DNA of 64,000 nt from Leuctra nigra (lineage: Eukaryota > Arthropoda > Insecta > Plecoptera > Leuctridae), in the NCBI GenBank assembly GCA_934045905.1, contig OW203773.1, positions 13,751,246 through 13,815,245 on the forward strand, read 5' to 3'. Under the pieces are notes generated by a model, which had not been told where the DNA came from, made no database searches, and saw nothing but the letters and a program-made list of their open reading frames with translations. The translations under genes were made by a program, and so were the position numbers. Below, piece by piece: positions 42,610-54,917 of this stretch; the stretch's first letter is position 1, and every line of letters starts with the position of its first letter.

Positions 42610-43610
42610 CAGGGACGACGCTAAGGGGGGGCCTGGGGGGGCCACGGCCCCCCCAAACATTCGCGCGGCCCCCCCCCCCCCCTTGTGCCCCCCCAAACCA
42701 AATGTGGGAAAATAAATATCTTGAAAGTATATACTTTTCTTCAATTTTTTGCACTGTTCAAATTATCAAATAAAACTTCAGCTGACATGTTTTGCAAATA
42801 GGCGACTTTCGTATGCCAGACATAATGAAGTTCCTAAGAAGTATAGCAGGGTTGACAAAAATTGGATAAGATACGGAGCTCAAAGATAGGAAAGATCTTG
42901 CAATGGAGACTCTAAGTTTCAAATTAGGAAAGGAGATATTGAAATGGTTTCAACGATTGAAAAGGATGGGACAAGAGAGGATACCGAGAAGGAAGGCAGA
43001 TAGAGCAGCAATGGGAGGGAAAAGAAATGCATGGAGACCGCGAACGAAGTGGATGAGTGGAGTGAAGGTGGCTGTGGAAAAAGAGGAGAGTCTTGGGAAA
43101 TGGTAGGGACGAAAAATGGTGGGAAGACAGTTCATAAAAATTAGTGTAGGGATAATTTTTTGAAGGCTTCAGTTTTTTTAATTATCCCCACCAGGCGCGT
43201 AGGAAGGGGGGGGGGGGAATGGGGGGAGAATCTCCCCCTCTGATTCAATACCCCTCCCTATGTACTTATATTTATGTGTCAAGAAAAAAATGTGCTTAAA
43301 AAATGTTAAAATCGCATAGAAATGCACCAAATTGATGTCTGAAATTCAAAAAATTTCCGGGGCTGTGCGCCCCGGACCTGCATTTTACTGGGGGGTCCTC
43401 CCACCCGACCCCCCATTGTCTTCGTAGACACTAGTATCTCCAGCTCAAATTATTTTACATATTATTTCCCCCCTTGCAAATTTAGTTCCTACGCGCCTGA
43501 TCCCCACGCCACAATATGAAAATATACATGTGAAAATACGTTTGCCCTCCCTACAAAGTTTATTGCCCTACCTAGGCCCCCCCTGTATACAAATCCTAGC
43601 GTCGTCCCTG
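42610..43610. mobile_element. hAT-like element with perfect 8-bp duplication
   Basis: CAGGGACGACGCTA ... TAGCGTCGTCCCTG, flanked by GTTCCTGA at 42602-42609 and 43611-43618. It holds a second hAT-like element at 43192-43499. G-rich and C-rich tracts follow the left end. No intact ORF. Confidence 0.88.
43192..43499. mobile_element. Nested hAT-like element, CAGGCGCGTAGGAA ends
   Basis: CAGGCGCGTAGGAA ... TTCCTACGCGCCTG, 308 bp, flanked by ATCCCCAC at 43184-43191 and 43500-43507. Contains GGGGCTGTGCGCCCCGGACC, as in 9960 and 21905. Confidence 0.9.
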
Positions 43611-43619
43611 GTTCCTGAC

Positions 43620-44794
43620 AGACAGACAAAACTGGTAACTATAAGTAAGTAGGTATTGATAAATATAAGGAAAGCGTTTGGTACCGTGAGAGGAAGAAAC
43701 GAGGAGTTGGAAGACCCAGAGGAGTTTGACCAGATTAACCTCCTCAGACCCCTGGTATCCTGTAGGATACACAAAAAGTGACTGACTTCGGTATTTATTT
43801 GCTGAGCCACCGAAGTCGTAGGGACTTGCAGTTCAGTGTTTTTAGATGTAACATAGGTTGAAGCACATAACATAATTTTTTTTAAGATTGTATGTTATTG
43901 GTCGACGCTGTGACAATCATCTGAATATTAGCTACCCAAAAAAATGGGCGCCATGGTACAGTAATTTAATTAAATTGTAATTATTCATTGGGGAATATAT
44001 AAAATGAAAGTTTTATTGCTCAATGCCATAACAAAACACCATAGATTATATTTAAAAAAAAAATACACCGCAACAATGACTTTTTAATTAGTTAAAAATT
44101 AAAACATAAAAAAACACTGGATTTTTTATTTTTTTTTATATTATTTCAAATTTTTCTAAGAGATTTTTTCTTAGGAAAATAAATTTCACCAAAATCAGGG
44201 CAAAAAATATGTCTGGGTCTGAGGGGAGAAGAGGAGCTTGGAAGATGGTAAGCGGAGGGATGTATTGATGAAGGAAGAGGAAGAGAGCGAGATGTTGATT
44301 ATTTAAGAAGAGAAGAAAGACAAAGATGCGACAGAACCGGCCTTTAACCTGATAGGAAGAAAAGAGAATAGAAATAAATGATGACGAATTTAATTAATGT
44401 TTTTAGCCAATTCTCAGACAATTCAAATAAAAGCAGATATATGAAGATTTTGTTACTTTAACAATAAAAATACATGAGTAATTCTGACAGTTTTAGGGTT
44501 AATTAACACAAAAAAGGGATATTCTTACCTTTTTAATTAGCATTTTGGCTTCAAAATTGTTTTTTGTTTTATAGCACAAAGAATAGCTACCTATGTAGTC
44601 ATTTTCTTCATTTTAATGTGATGGACTACACCATAAAATATTTAATTAACAAAATACATGATTAACAATCGTGTAAGGGGAATTATTAAAACAACTTTTT
44701 ATATCAATACGATCAGTGATGGAACTCGTGTGTCAACCGTGATGATGTAGATGTTGATGAAGGAGATGGAGGCGGTGAAAGAAACATGGTTTAC
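43620..44794. other. Intergenic DNA, no gene supported
   Basis: Chance frames only. If the exon at 44795-45802 belongs to a - strand gene, its downstream exons would lie here, but I cannot identify them. Confidence 0.3.
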
Positions 44795-45802
44795 CATCAT
44801 CTCCATCCCTGCTTTTCCCAGCCTCTTTTCCACCAGCCTCTTCACCTCCATGCTCTCTTCCTCCATGCTCTTCCCTTTCCTCCTCTTTTCCTCCATTATC
44901 TCTTCCTCCATGTTCTCTACCTCCAGTCTTTCTACCTCCGGTTTCTTCATATTCAGCGTCTCTTTCTCCGGTCTCTCTTTCATCAGCATCTCTTCCTCCA
45001 TGCTCTCTTCTTCCATGCTCTCTTCCTCCATGCCCTCTTCCTCCAGTCTTTCTACCTCCGGTTTCTTCATATTCAGCTTCTCTTTCTGCGGTCTCTCTTT
45101 CATCGGCATATCTTCCTCCATGCTCTCTTCTTCCATGCTCTCTTCCTTCATGCCCTCTTCCTCCAGTTTCTCTTCCATCAACATCTCTTCCTCCATGTTC
45201 TCTACTTCCATGCTCTCTTCCTCCATGCCCTCTTCCTCCAGTCTTTCTACCTCCGGTTTCTTCATATTCAGCTTCTCTTTCTGCGGTATCTCTTTCATCA
45301 GCATATCTTCCTCCATGCTCTCTTCTTCCATGCTCTCTTCCTTCATGCCCTCTTCCTCCAGTTTCTCTTCCATCAACATCTCTTCCTCCATGTTCTCTAC
45401 TTCCATGCTCTCTTCCTCCATGCCCTCTACCTCCATTCTCTCTTCCTTCGTTCTCTCTTCCTCCATTCTCGCTTCCTTCATGCTCTCTTCTTCCAGTCTC
45501 TTTTCCACCATCATCTTCTAAAACAATGTTTCCTCCAGCATTTCCCAAACTTTCGCCTCCAAGTTGACCACTTCCCCCTCCACCTCCCGAGCCACCAATC
45601 CCTCCTCCTCCTCCCCCTCCTCCACCAGTGTTGAAAGTATTTCCGTTAGACTTGGCACTTGAGAAACCTCCTCCTTGCCCCGACCCCCCATTTTGACCCC
45701 CTCCACCCCCCGAGCCCGACAAATATCCGGCATTTAATTTCTCTTGACCGTCTCCCCCGATCATCATGTTCTGCGCAAGCGCTTTGTGATTTTGTTCGAC
45801 AT
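44795..45802 (-). CDS. Possible internal exon of a - strand gene, Gly/Arg/Glu repeats
   Basis: On the - strand the sequence has acceptor CGATTGTTCCAG before 45802 and donor GGTAAAC after 44795. The exon is 1008 nt, phase 1 at both ends, open throughout (335 codons). It begins DVEQNHKALAQNMMIGGDGQ, has a glycine-rich part (GGGGGG runs), then imperfect ~64-residue repeats rich in GGREHG, RDVDGRETGG and EREAEYEETGG. A shifted frame with MEEES repeats is also open because of the repeats; the chosen frame is favoured by the splice sites and by the glycine-rich head. No family recognised and no partner exons found. Confidence 0.4.
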
Positions 45803-45873
45803 CTGGAACAATCGGATAAAACACATTGTTTGAAACATTTCAGATAAATACATCAATATAGTACGAAGTAGGG

Positions 45874-46749
45874 ATGGAGAAAATATCGATATATCGATAT
45901 ATATCGATATCAAAAAAATATCGAAATATCGATACCTGAATATATTGAATATCGATATATTGAAATATCGATAATTCGAAATATTGAAATATCGATATAT
46001 TGAAATATTGAAATATCGAAATATTGAAATATCGATATATTGAAATATTGAAATATTGAAATATTGAAATATCGAAATATCGAAATATTGAAATATTGAA
46101 ATATTGAAATATTGAAATATTGATATATCGATATATTGAAATATCGATATATCGAAGCTTTACCGTATGATACAACTATATTCTTAATTGAAGTTTATAC
46201 CTACTATGGCAAAATAATTCATATTTGCAGTGCAGCGTTTATCAGATTTTAGAACAATTTCTCAGATTATTCACATTTCTTTCTTATCTGGCCGGTGACC
46301 CTATATTTTGGAACGGCTGTGTTATTTCTATTTAAATTTTCTTTTGAATTTCCTATCATTTTTAGGAGCAATTTAAGGCATTTAAGGCATTTATGCGATA
46401 TATCAATATTTCCATACCTACATCGAAATATAATATTGTCATATATCAATATTTCGATATTTCAATATATCGATATTTCGATATTTCAATATTTCGATAT
46501 TTCGATTATTCAATATATCGATATTTCGATATTTTAATATTTCGATATTTCGATATTTTAATATATCGATATTTCGATATTTCAATATTTCAATATATCG
46601 ATATTTCAATATATCGATACTTCAATATATCGATATTTCGATATTTCAATATTTCAATATATCGATATATCGCGATATCGATATATCGATATATATCGAT
46701 ATATAAATGATATCGATAGTCGATATCAAAATCCAGGTTCGCTCCATCC
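45874..46749. mobile_element. hAT-like element filled with CGATATTT satellite, copy 1
   Basis: TAGGGATGGAG ... CTCCATCCCTA, flanked by GTACGAAG on both sides (8-bp duplication). The interior is ATATCGATATTTCGATA-type repeats on both sides of a ~200-bp unique middle (46160-46400). Confidence 0.85.
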
Positions 46750-46765
46750 CTAGTACGAAGACATA

Positions 46766-47152
46766 AGAGGGCTGAGTAGTGAGCGTGGCCTTGAAGAGTT
46801 TTTTAATCGATTTTTATCAATATCTTTTACCAGGGTAATTGTTAACAAAATAGGGCTTTGTACGAGTATTCAGAACAGTTCAATGAAAATAATTTCATAG
46901 TTAAGAATAAGTTATTAGTTTTATTTTGTCCAACAGATGTTTAGTGCCATAATTTTACTAATTTTCGGGCACTAAACGTCTGTAGGACAAAATAAATCTA
47001 ATAAACCATTACAAGCAATGGAATTATTTTCATTGAACTGTTTTGAATACTGGTACAAAGCCTTATTTTGTAAACAAATTACCTTGGTAAATGATATTGA
47101 TAAAAATATATTAAAAAACTCTTCAAGGTCAAACTATCACTACCCAGCCGTC
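46766..47152. mobile_element. TTAA MITE family 1 next to the satellite hAT
   Basis: GAGGGCTGAGTAGTGAGCG ... CCCAGCCGTC, right TTAA at 47153-47156. The left target site reads ATAA. Confidence 0.82.
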
Positions 47153-47418
47153 TTAAGGCACAATTCAAATTCAAATTAGCAGTACATTAGTGAAGGTAGG
47201 TATTGGAGATTATATTTTATAAATATCGTTAAAACTTTTGTAACCAATCACTTTGGTGGTCGCTTAATTAATAATGCGTTTTTCTAGTAATTGCTACAAA
47301 ATGTGTTTCCACAGGAACCTTGATGATGACAAATCCATTTTCATTATTGATCTCTGTCATTATAACAATCATAATATGTTAGTTTTCGGTCGTATTTTCC
47401 CGGATATGAAAACGCTCC

Positions 47419-49175
47419 TTGTTCAGAAGAACCAAGATGGCCGACGAGGCCAGTCACGGGAAAAAACTGCTCCAAAAAATCGACGATTTCAAAGTGAAAG
47501 ATCTTCAGAAAGTACTTGAAAAGGCAGGCCTCAGCAAGGAGGGAAAGAAGGAAGATCTGTCTGAAAGGTTAAATTGTGCAATAGTTGCTCTAATAGAGTT
47601 GTGCGACTCCGTGGGCCTAGTAATCGCCGAGAAGAAGCAATCTCCTGACCAGGTTGGTGATGATGATCTTATTACTTCTGTGCTTCTTAAAGCAATAATT
47701 GTTGAGAAGGACAAGAGACTGGACGCACAAGGCGTAATTAATGGTCTATTGAAGGATAAGATTGACTATTTAACTAGGGATGGAGCGAACTTGGATTTTG
47801 ATATCGACTATCGATATCATTTATATATCGATATATATCGATATATCGATACTTCGATATATCGATATATTGAAATATCGAAATATTGAAATATTGAAAT
47901 ATCGAAATATTGAAATATTGAAATATCGAAATATCGAAGTATCGATATATTGAAATATCGAAGTATCGATATATTGAAATATCGAATATTGATATGGAAA
48001 TAATATTTAGATGTATAGGTATGGAAATATTGATATATCGTATGAATGTATTAAATTGCTCCTAAAACTGCTAGGAATTTCAAAAGAAAATGTAAAAAGA
48101 AATAACACAGCCGTTCCAAAATATAGGGTCACCGACCATATAAGAAAGAAAATGTGAATAATCTGAGTAATTGTCCATAAATCTTGTAAACGCATGCACT
48201 GCAAATGAGAATTATTTTGCCATAGTAGGTATAAACTTCAATTAAGAACATAATTGTATCATGCGGTAAGGCTTCAATATATCGATATTTCGATATTTCA
48301 ATATTTCGATATTTCAATATATTGATATTTCAATATTTCAATATATCGATATATCGATATTTCAATATATCGATATTCAATATATTCAGGTATCGATATT
48401 TCGATATTTTTTTGATATCGATATATATCGATATATCGATATTTTCTCCATCCCTATATTTAACTACAAAATTCAATGTTGAAAGTTTGAAGGGGGCGTT
48501 GCCCGCTGTTTACCTTAATAGTACGTCAAACAGCTACAGGCAGGCAGTGGCAGCACGAGCTAGCAAGGCGGTAGTGTCTACCAAGTCACCCGAGGCGAGT
48601 AAGGGGGGAGGCTACCATCTACCCCTTCCACCCCTTCCACCCCTACCACTCTCTCCTAAAGTCGCAGACCGGGTCAACAAGTATGAGGCGGCCTGTGGAA
48701 TGAGAACTGATAAGGAAACAGCTGATCGGGGTCAAGCTACTACCTCACCAACATCAACAATAACATCCTTGTTTGACCCAATTGATGTTCCGGTGGCGGA
48801 AGTGGATGATGAATTCAAAGAAGTCAGGACCAAGAGAAGACGTCGGCAACCATTCACATTGGGTACAGCTTCGTCTTCGGAGGGATCAAACAGTCTTACG
48901 GTGGCGCTGAGAATGAATTTTCTTCATGTGTGGCGACTGGACAAGAACGTCAAGAATGACGACATCTTATCGTACATTAAAAGCAAATTGACGGATTTGA
49001 AGTGTGACACGTCTGTTTCAGAATCCATAACATGTGAAAAGCTAAACGCCAGGGGAGACTACAGCTCCTTTAAAGTATGACTGTATTCGACGCTGCTCAA
49101 AACGCTTAGTGATCCTGAGTTCTGGCCTGCGGGCGTCGCTATCAAAAAAATTTTTCAACAGCGTGCGAAGCCTTC
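47419..49175 (+). pseudogene. Retrotransposon ORF1 (SAP-like N-terminus), interrupted
   Basis: The first part (47419-47774) encodes KVKDLQKVLEKAGLSKEGKK then EDLSERL, matching the SAP fold pattern for DNA/RNA binding. After the insertion at 47775-48456 the frame resumes in phase (48465 on) with a proline-rich linker and MNFLHVWRLDKNVKNDDILS. A frameshift near 49080 separates the ending SDPEFWPAGVAIKKIF, a typical ORF1 C-terminus of Jockey-like elements. Confidence 0.75.
47775..48456. mobile_element. hAT-like satellite element, copy 2, inside retrotransposon ORF1
   Basis: TAGGGATGGAG ... CTCCATCCCTA, 682 bp, flanked by TATTTAAC at 47767-47774 and 48457-48464. Inverted relative to copy 1; the same unique middle is recognisable (48010-48260). 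Confidence 0.9.
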
Positions 49176-52007
49176 CTCAGTAACGTAATTAATCTTTTCC
49201 ACTTAAATATTCGCAGTCTGGAAAACAAAACTGAAGAGCTGGAATTATTTGTTGACTCTTTGACTACTAAGGTTGACATTCTCTGTTTGACTGAGACTTG
49301 GCTAGGCCGCGGTCAAGAAGATTCTATTGTTATCAATGATTTTATTTTGGCTTCCCACTACTCAAGAGATGTGAAGAGAGGAGGAGGGGTTGGCATTTAC
49401 GTGCGGAGTGAAGCTCATCTCTCTTTTGAGGTATATGACATTGTGTGTGTTGAAGGTGTCTTCGAAGCCTGCGCTATCAAAATTTAAGATGAAACACCTG
49501 TTCTCATTATTGCGATTTACCGACCCCCGGACTCCGGGAATGTAAACTGTTTCCTCGCTATGTTGGACAGTGCCTTGGACAAAGCCTGCAGCCCAGGTAA
49601 GCGTCTACTGCTATGTGGGGACTGGAACTTTAATCTTCAACGGCCAGAGATGAGGTATTTGATTGAGAACGTTCTTGAGGCCTATGACTGCCGAATTTTA
49701 GATTTTGGTGCGACAAGGGTCCATGGTAGTTACCAGTCTACCCTGGATGTTATTGTTTCAAATTCTGAGTCAGTTGACTTCCTCAAAAACATTGATCCTT
49801 GTCTATCCGACCACATGGGACAACTGGCTTCCTTCACCATCGTCAATGATACAATGCACATCGCTCAAAATCCTCCTCAAGTGACTAGTATGAAGAGGCG
49901 TTTCCATGACGAAGCGATCCAAGACTTCATTGCCGATTTGGGGACTGCGGACTGGACGAATGTCTTCCAAGAAGGAACTGTTGATAATAAATTCGACTCA
50001 TTTCTTCGTAATTTCATTCTTCTCTTCGAGAAACACTTCCCCAAGAAGCTCAAGTCGAGCAAGAACCATGGAGCTAGAACGAAGGGTTGGGTCACGCCTG
50101 CAATTAAAGAAGCCTGTGAACGGAAGAGAAGGTTGAGTCATCTTGTGAAATGGGGAACTGTAGACAAATCTCTACTCATACAGTTGAAGAAGGAGCTTAG
50201 GACAGAAATAACCAGCGCTAAGAGAAATTACCACTCCAAGATTATTGACAATGCTGGTAACAAGAGCGCTGCGACCTGGAAACTAGTCAAAACTTTGACA
50301 AATGGTAATATGAGACCACCAACGCCTATCACTCTTCTGGAAGGCGAGAATGTGCTCTCTAGACCTAATGAAGTGGCAAATCATCTTAATAATTATTTTC
50401 TTTCGGTGGGTGCGGATACAATAGACTTTTCTGTTGACTCAACTGAAGAATGCATGCGTCTACTGAGAAGCGCAATACCGGAGACGGTGTCTGTGCTTGG
50501 GCCCCCCTTGGTCACAGAAACCCATGTTCTTGATATCCTTAGAAGCTTCAAACCTAAACACTCGGCAGGGTGGGACGAGGTCCCTATGTTTCTTCTTCGT
50601 AAAGTGGACCCTGGTTATCAATTCCACTAGCCCATATACTAAACTGTTCATTCCAGACTGGTGTATTTCCTGATAAGTTGAAGAGGGCAGTAGTTAAACC
50701 TATTCATAAGAAGGGTGACAAAACCTTAAAAGCCAACTATCGCCCGATTTCGCTACTCACATCATTCTCTAAAATAATCGAAAGGATCATGCATCGGCAT
50801 CTATCTGATCATCTGGACAAACACGGTTCTCTATCCAAGGACCAACATGGCTTCAGAGCAGGATTCAGCACGTCATCGGCTATATTTCAACTAGTAAAAT
50901 AGATAACAGCTGCCCTGGAGAAGAAGAATAAAGTTGGAGCTATCTTCTGCGATATGTCTAAAGCGTTCGATACTTTGGACCATGGACTACTCCTGCAAAA
51001 GATGAAGCACTATGGCGTGTCGGGAGTTACTGGGGCTTGGTTTGAATCATACTTGTCCAACCGTTATCAGCGTGTTAAGCTAGGTGAATTTGGGATATCG
51101 TGCTGGCAAACTATGACCTGTGGGGTACCGCAGGGTTCTATCCTGGGACCACTCCTGTTTTCTATACTGGTCAATGACCTAGCTAGCACCAAGCATCACT
51201 ACGATATGCCCTATCCGTAGCACTATCCAGTACGCGGACGACACTAGCGCCATAGTTGAGATGTCTAATTCTACTGATCTCGACAAGGAGTTAACATCAA
51301 CCATCAAGGACCTAGCCAACTGGTTCTGCCCCAACAAATTGAAGCTCAACGAAGAGAAGACAACCGTCATGGCTTTCTCCCCTCGTGGTAGTGTCAACCT
51401 CGAAACATTTAACACAGTAACACATACTAAATTCTTGGGTGTTCTGATCGATCATAATCTTAATTGGAAGGCGCACATTTGTAGTCTGGTGTGTAATCTT
51501 GCTAGAGTCAGATTCGCAATTAAGTCCCTGTCCCGTCAATGCAACCTCAATACCTTGAAGACTGTCTACTTTGCTCAGGCGCAGTCTCTCCTGTCGTATG
51601 GCATTATTTTCTGGGGGTTATCTACTGATAGTAGCAGAGTTTTCAAAGCCCAGAAAAGAATTATTCGCTGTATGCCCTACCACCAACACTCGGAAATCCA
51701 GCTTCACCCTCAGCGGCAATCGTGCCGGCCAAGATTCAAAGTATTTAACATCCTACCGCTCCCCTCCCTTTACATTCTGGCGATGTGCGTCTTCACAAGG
51801 AACAATCTGCATCTCTTCTCCGACGGCGAGCTCCTTCCCCATCGCACAAGACAAGCCTCTGAACTGCGGCACGAATTCTGCCGACTCAGAATTTCGTCTG
51901 TCGGCGTTTTGCAGAATGGCAGGAGGCTGTACAATGCACTCCCAGGGAAGATCAAAGACATCAAGGACGACACTCACTTCAAGTCGAAAGTTAATTTTAA
52001 CTTTTAA
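49176..52007 (+). pseudogene. Retrotransposon ORF2: endonuclease and reverse transcriptase, broken
   Basis: Endonuclease: LFHLNIRSL, LCLTETWLG, IYRPPDSG, LLCGDWNFN and SDH are visible, so the catalytic N, E, D and H are kept. RT: KPIHKKGDK, YRPISLL, DQHGFRAGFST, CDMSKAFDTLDH, GVPQGSILGPLLF, IQYADDT (the catalytic YADD) and LGVLID. Breaks: TAA near 49485, a frameshift near 50620, TAG near 50900 and a frameshift near 51215. The C-terminal part with RLYNALPGKIK runs to 52007. Confidence 0.88.
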
Positions 52008-52734
52008 TTATTAATAATTAATTAATTTTAATTATTAATTATTAATTTTATAATCCTATTAATTTTAACCTGTTTTTTCACTTTGTTTTTAACTATGATT
52101 TTATTTGATTCCAGGACAAGTACGGAACAACCGTTTTTGTACACTACTCTTAATAATTGATGCAGCTCTGCTTCCTATCACTCTTGTAACTTAATTATAA
52201 ATGTACTTATGGTTGTATTTGTAATACTATTCTTATTATAATATTATGTTTATTTCACTTTATAAAATTGACAATGTTCATACAAGTATTATACTCTGTG
52301 ATAACTGACAATAAATAAATAAATATAAATAAATAAAAAACACATTCCGATGATCGAACACCGATATATGCAAACCTCTTATCGGAATTTTGTTCCACAC
52401 AGAAAACATATAAATCCATATTGAATTGAAATATGTATCGATCAATCAAGATAAAAATATATGTTCTTTACAATTAAACTGAGAATAGCCATCTGTAAAC
52501 TCTGGTACAAAAAGCAAACAGTTGCAGTGGATTCCCATTTTACCATCACCTTTGACAGCCATATAAAAGAGTTAGAAATGTCAATTAGTGCATACTTTCT
52601 CGTCCGATTGGGCTGAAAATTTGTAAAGTAAGAGAAAATATTATCTTGTCTTTATATCAATGCAAAATATGACCTTTATCTGACCATTTAAACTTTCAGT
52701 ATCATCAGATGAAATTTATTTTAAGTTTAATTTT

Positions 52735-53012
52735 TTTGTCTGGGGCTTAACGTCGCACTGTTCTGCAGCGAGGCTAATGGCGACGGATGAATGGTTATGA
52801 ATTATGATGATGATTGGGAGATGATGGTGAAGATTAGGTAAGGATGGAAGGTGCGAAGGAGGCGGTCGTGTCCTATTTGTAGGGTACCTTCCCAGCATTT
52901 GCCTGTCGACTGAGGGAATACCACGAAAAAACCCCAGTCAGGAAGGACGGCCGCGGGAATCGAACCCGGGCCTCCGGAATACAAGTTCAGAGCGTTACCA
53001 CTCAGCCAACCT
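52735..53012 (-). mobile_element. tRNA-derived SINE, copy 3
   Basis: Same body as at 12347 in the - orientation: tail GTCTGGGGCTTAACGTCG at 52739 and B box complement GGGAATCGAACCCGGG at 52956. Confidence 0.82.
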
Positions 53013-53032
53013 ACTCAAGCATTCAGTCTGTA

Positions 53033-53307
53033 GAGGCGCAAAGGAAGGGAGATGGGGGGATGAGCCCCCCCCCCCCACTCGAGCAAACTGACCCCCCTAT
53101 TCACAATACAAAATTAAGTTTAGCATCACTTTTAAATCGTTTAAATTTGAAAAACAACCTGCAGGGCTACAAATACAGATGGTGTTATGCTTCAGTTTGT
53201 GAATTTTAGAGCCCCAAAACACTTTTAAAATGTTAAATACGAAAAAATTTCCTGAAGGTTGAACTGGGGGTATTTCTCTCCCTATACCCCACCTTCGGGT
53301 GTCTAAA

Positions 53308-53342
<35 letters not shown>

Positions 53343-53366
53343 ATGAAAGTTGTTCCTACGGGCCTG
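53033..53366. mobile_element. hAT-like element, CAGGCGCGTAGGAA family, diverged
   Basis: GAGGCGCAAAGGAAGGG ... TTCCTACGGGCCTG with flanks AGTCTGTA and AGTCTGCA (one mismatch). Holds a C-run of 29 at about 53310-53338. Confidence 0.75.
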
Positions 53367-53700
53367 AGTCTGCAAACCATTGGCTTGGTTCGAAATGTCA
53401 GTTTGATCGGATGAACGTTGCGACCAGTATCTAACAGTAACCGACTTAAAACAATATAGCGGAAAGAGCTCTCATTTCGCTCGCTCAAAAACTATGATAA
53501 TTAAATTAATTACTTACTTCCGAAGACGCAGAGAAGTAAAACAATTCCGATGGCGTTCTTCATACTTCATATGGAATGAAAACCATTCACAATGCTGCTT
53601 CAGTTCATACAACATAGTTAAAGAGTCGATCACTGGTATATGGAATTCAACATTAAACTTTTATTGGTACCTTTACAGGACATTAAATGTTTAATCTAGT

Positions 53701-53838
53701 GGAGCGGTCGCTCCACCCAGCCAAGTCGTACTATACACTCACAATCACTCAACATACCGTAAATGCCTAATAAACTGAGGAGCAGACCAAACACTTTTAC
53801 TGTAAGCAACAACATGGCATTTTCGGCCTACTGGATCT
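53701..53838. repeat. Dispersed 130-bp repeat, second copy
   Basis: Collinear with 5949-6079 (CCACCCAGCCAAGTCGTACT ... GGCCTACTGGATCTT). Confidence 0.65.
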
Positions 53839-54129
53839 TAAAATTGGAAAATCTCACATTGTTGTGAAATGTCTTAATTTCGAGCTATGGCCCACCCCAC
53901 TACATATACCAAATTTGGGAACAATAGGTTATGCCATTTGCGCGCTAGAGGACCGAGAAAACAGTGAAATTACACCACTTTCTGATTCTGAAGATGATTC
54001 TGATGATATCAGGAAACCCTGTTGACAGCGCCACAGCCTAAACGGCTAAACCGATCGACCTGAAACTTTTACCACATATGCACTTTTGGCGTCTGATGAT
54101 ACCTTGCCTCTTGTGATTTTTTGTGCCGC

Positions 54130-54840
54130 CATTTTTAAACCGGAAGTGACGTCATAACTCAAAAACGTCTGGACCGATTAGAACGAAATTAGCGCCATTC
54201 GATTTAGATGGTCATCTATATGAAGTATCAATAAAAAAAATATTATTTTCTTATTTTCTAAACCGGAAGTGACATCATAAATACGCAATATTTAACTTAT
54301 TTCAACAAATTATACTTAAAATACGTACATAATTAACTTACATTGTAACATAGACAATACAATTTATATATTCAAGGTAGCAGTGTTCTCGGCCGCCATT
54401 CCTGAAACCGGAAGTGACGTCATATATCTAAAACGCCTGTACCGATTGCAACTGAACTAGCTCCTGCGTATTCATTCTGCTATTTATTTGAAAAATCAAT
54501 TGTGAAAAATGAATAAATAAATTAATGGTACCGGAAATGGCGGCAGGAACCACTAAATGAAACCGGAAGTGACGTCATATATTACAAACGGCATGACCGA
54601 TTTTACGGAAATATAGGGATTAGGAATTCAGATGGTCGTTCATGAAGGTATCAACTAGATAAAACTAGATTGTTTTCTTATTACCTATACCGGAATTCGG
54701 CCGCTATTTCAAAACCGGAAGTGACGTCATGTATCGAAAACGGCTGGATCGATTATAACGAAACTTAAGCTATTCTTCTTGGATAATCATTTTCATCTTA
54801 TACCAAACGCAACTTTTCATAGTAACCAAATCGGTTGAGG
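54130..54840 (+). repeat. Tandem repeat with CCGGAAGTGACGTCA motif
   Basis: Five degenerate units 122-155 bp long, each with CCGGAAGTGACGTCA or a one-base variant (54140, 54263, 54408, 54563, 54715), followed by an AAACGxCTGxACCGATT phrase. No ORF. Confidence 0.8.
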
Positions 54841-54917
54841 CGTATTTTTTTAAAGAAATTAGTCCCTGCTCGGACATGTGCTACAAGCTGTATGAATAAA
54901 CTAACAAAAGAAGTGAT

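Larger units (their letters stand above)
47400..52340 (+). mobile_element. Jockey/CR1-type non-LTR retrotransposon, decayed
   Basis: ORF1 with a SAP-like motif, ORF2 with AP-endonuclease and reverse transcriptase, and a 3' tail of (AATA)n (52310-52340). The 5' boundary is uncertain. ORF1 is interrupted by a hAT-like element; ORF2 has two in-frame stops and at least two frameshifts, so the copy is inactive. Confidence 0.88.

Noticed and set aside
42903..43106. 67-aa lysine/arginine-rich ORF
   Set aside because: Inside the outer hAT-like element, no recognisable domain and no supporting context; could be a remnant, but not annotated as a gene.
44699..45514. - strand frame of MEEES/EEEM acidic repeats
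   Set aside because: An alternative frame of the same repeats; it does not include the glycine-rich head or fit the acceptor at 45802. Kept only as a remark in the exon entry.
44751..45634. + strand frames with LHALFL- and SSSMLSSS-type repeats
   Set aside because: They are complementary-strand shadows of the - strand repeat region, which has better splice sites and composition.
45840..46710. Frames of ISIFRYFDISIFQY type
   Set aside because: Translations of the CGATATTT satellite inside the hAT-like element.
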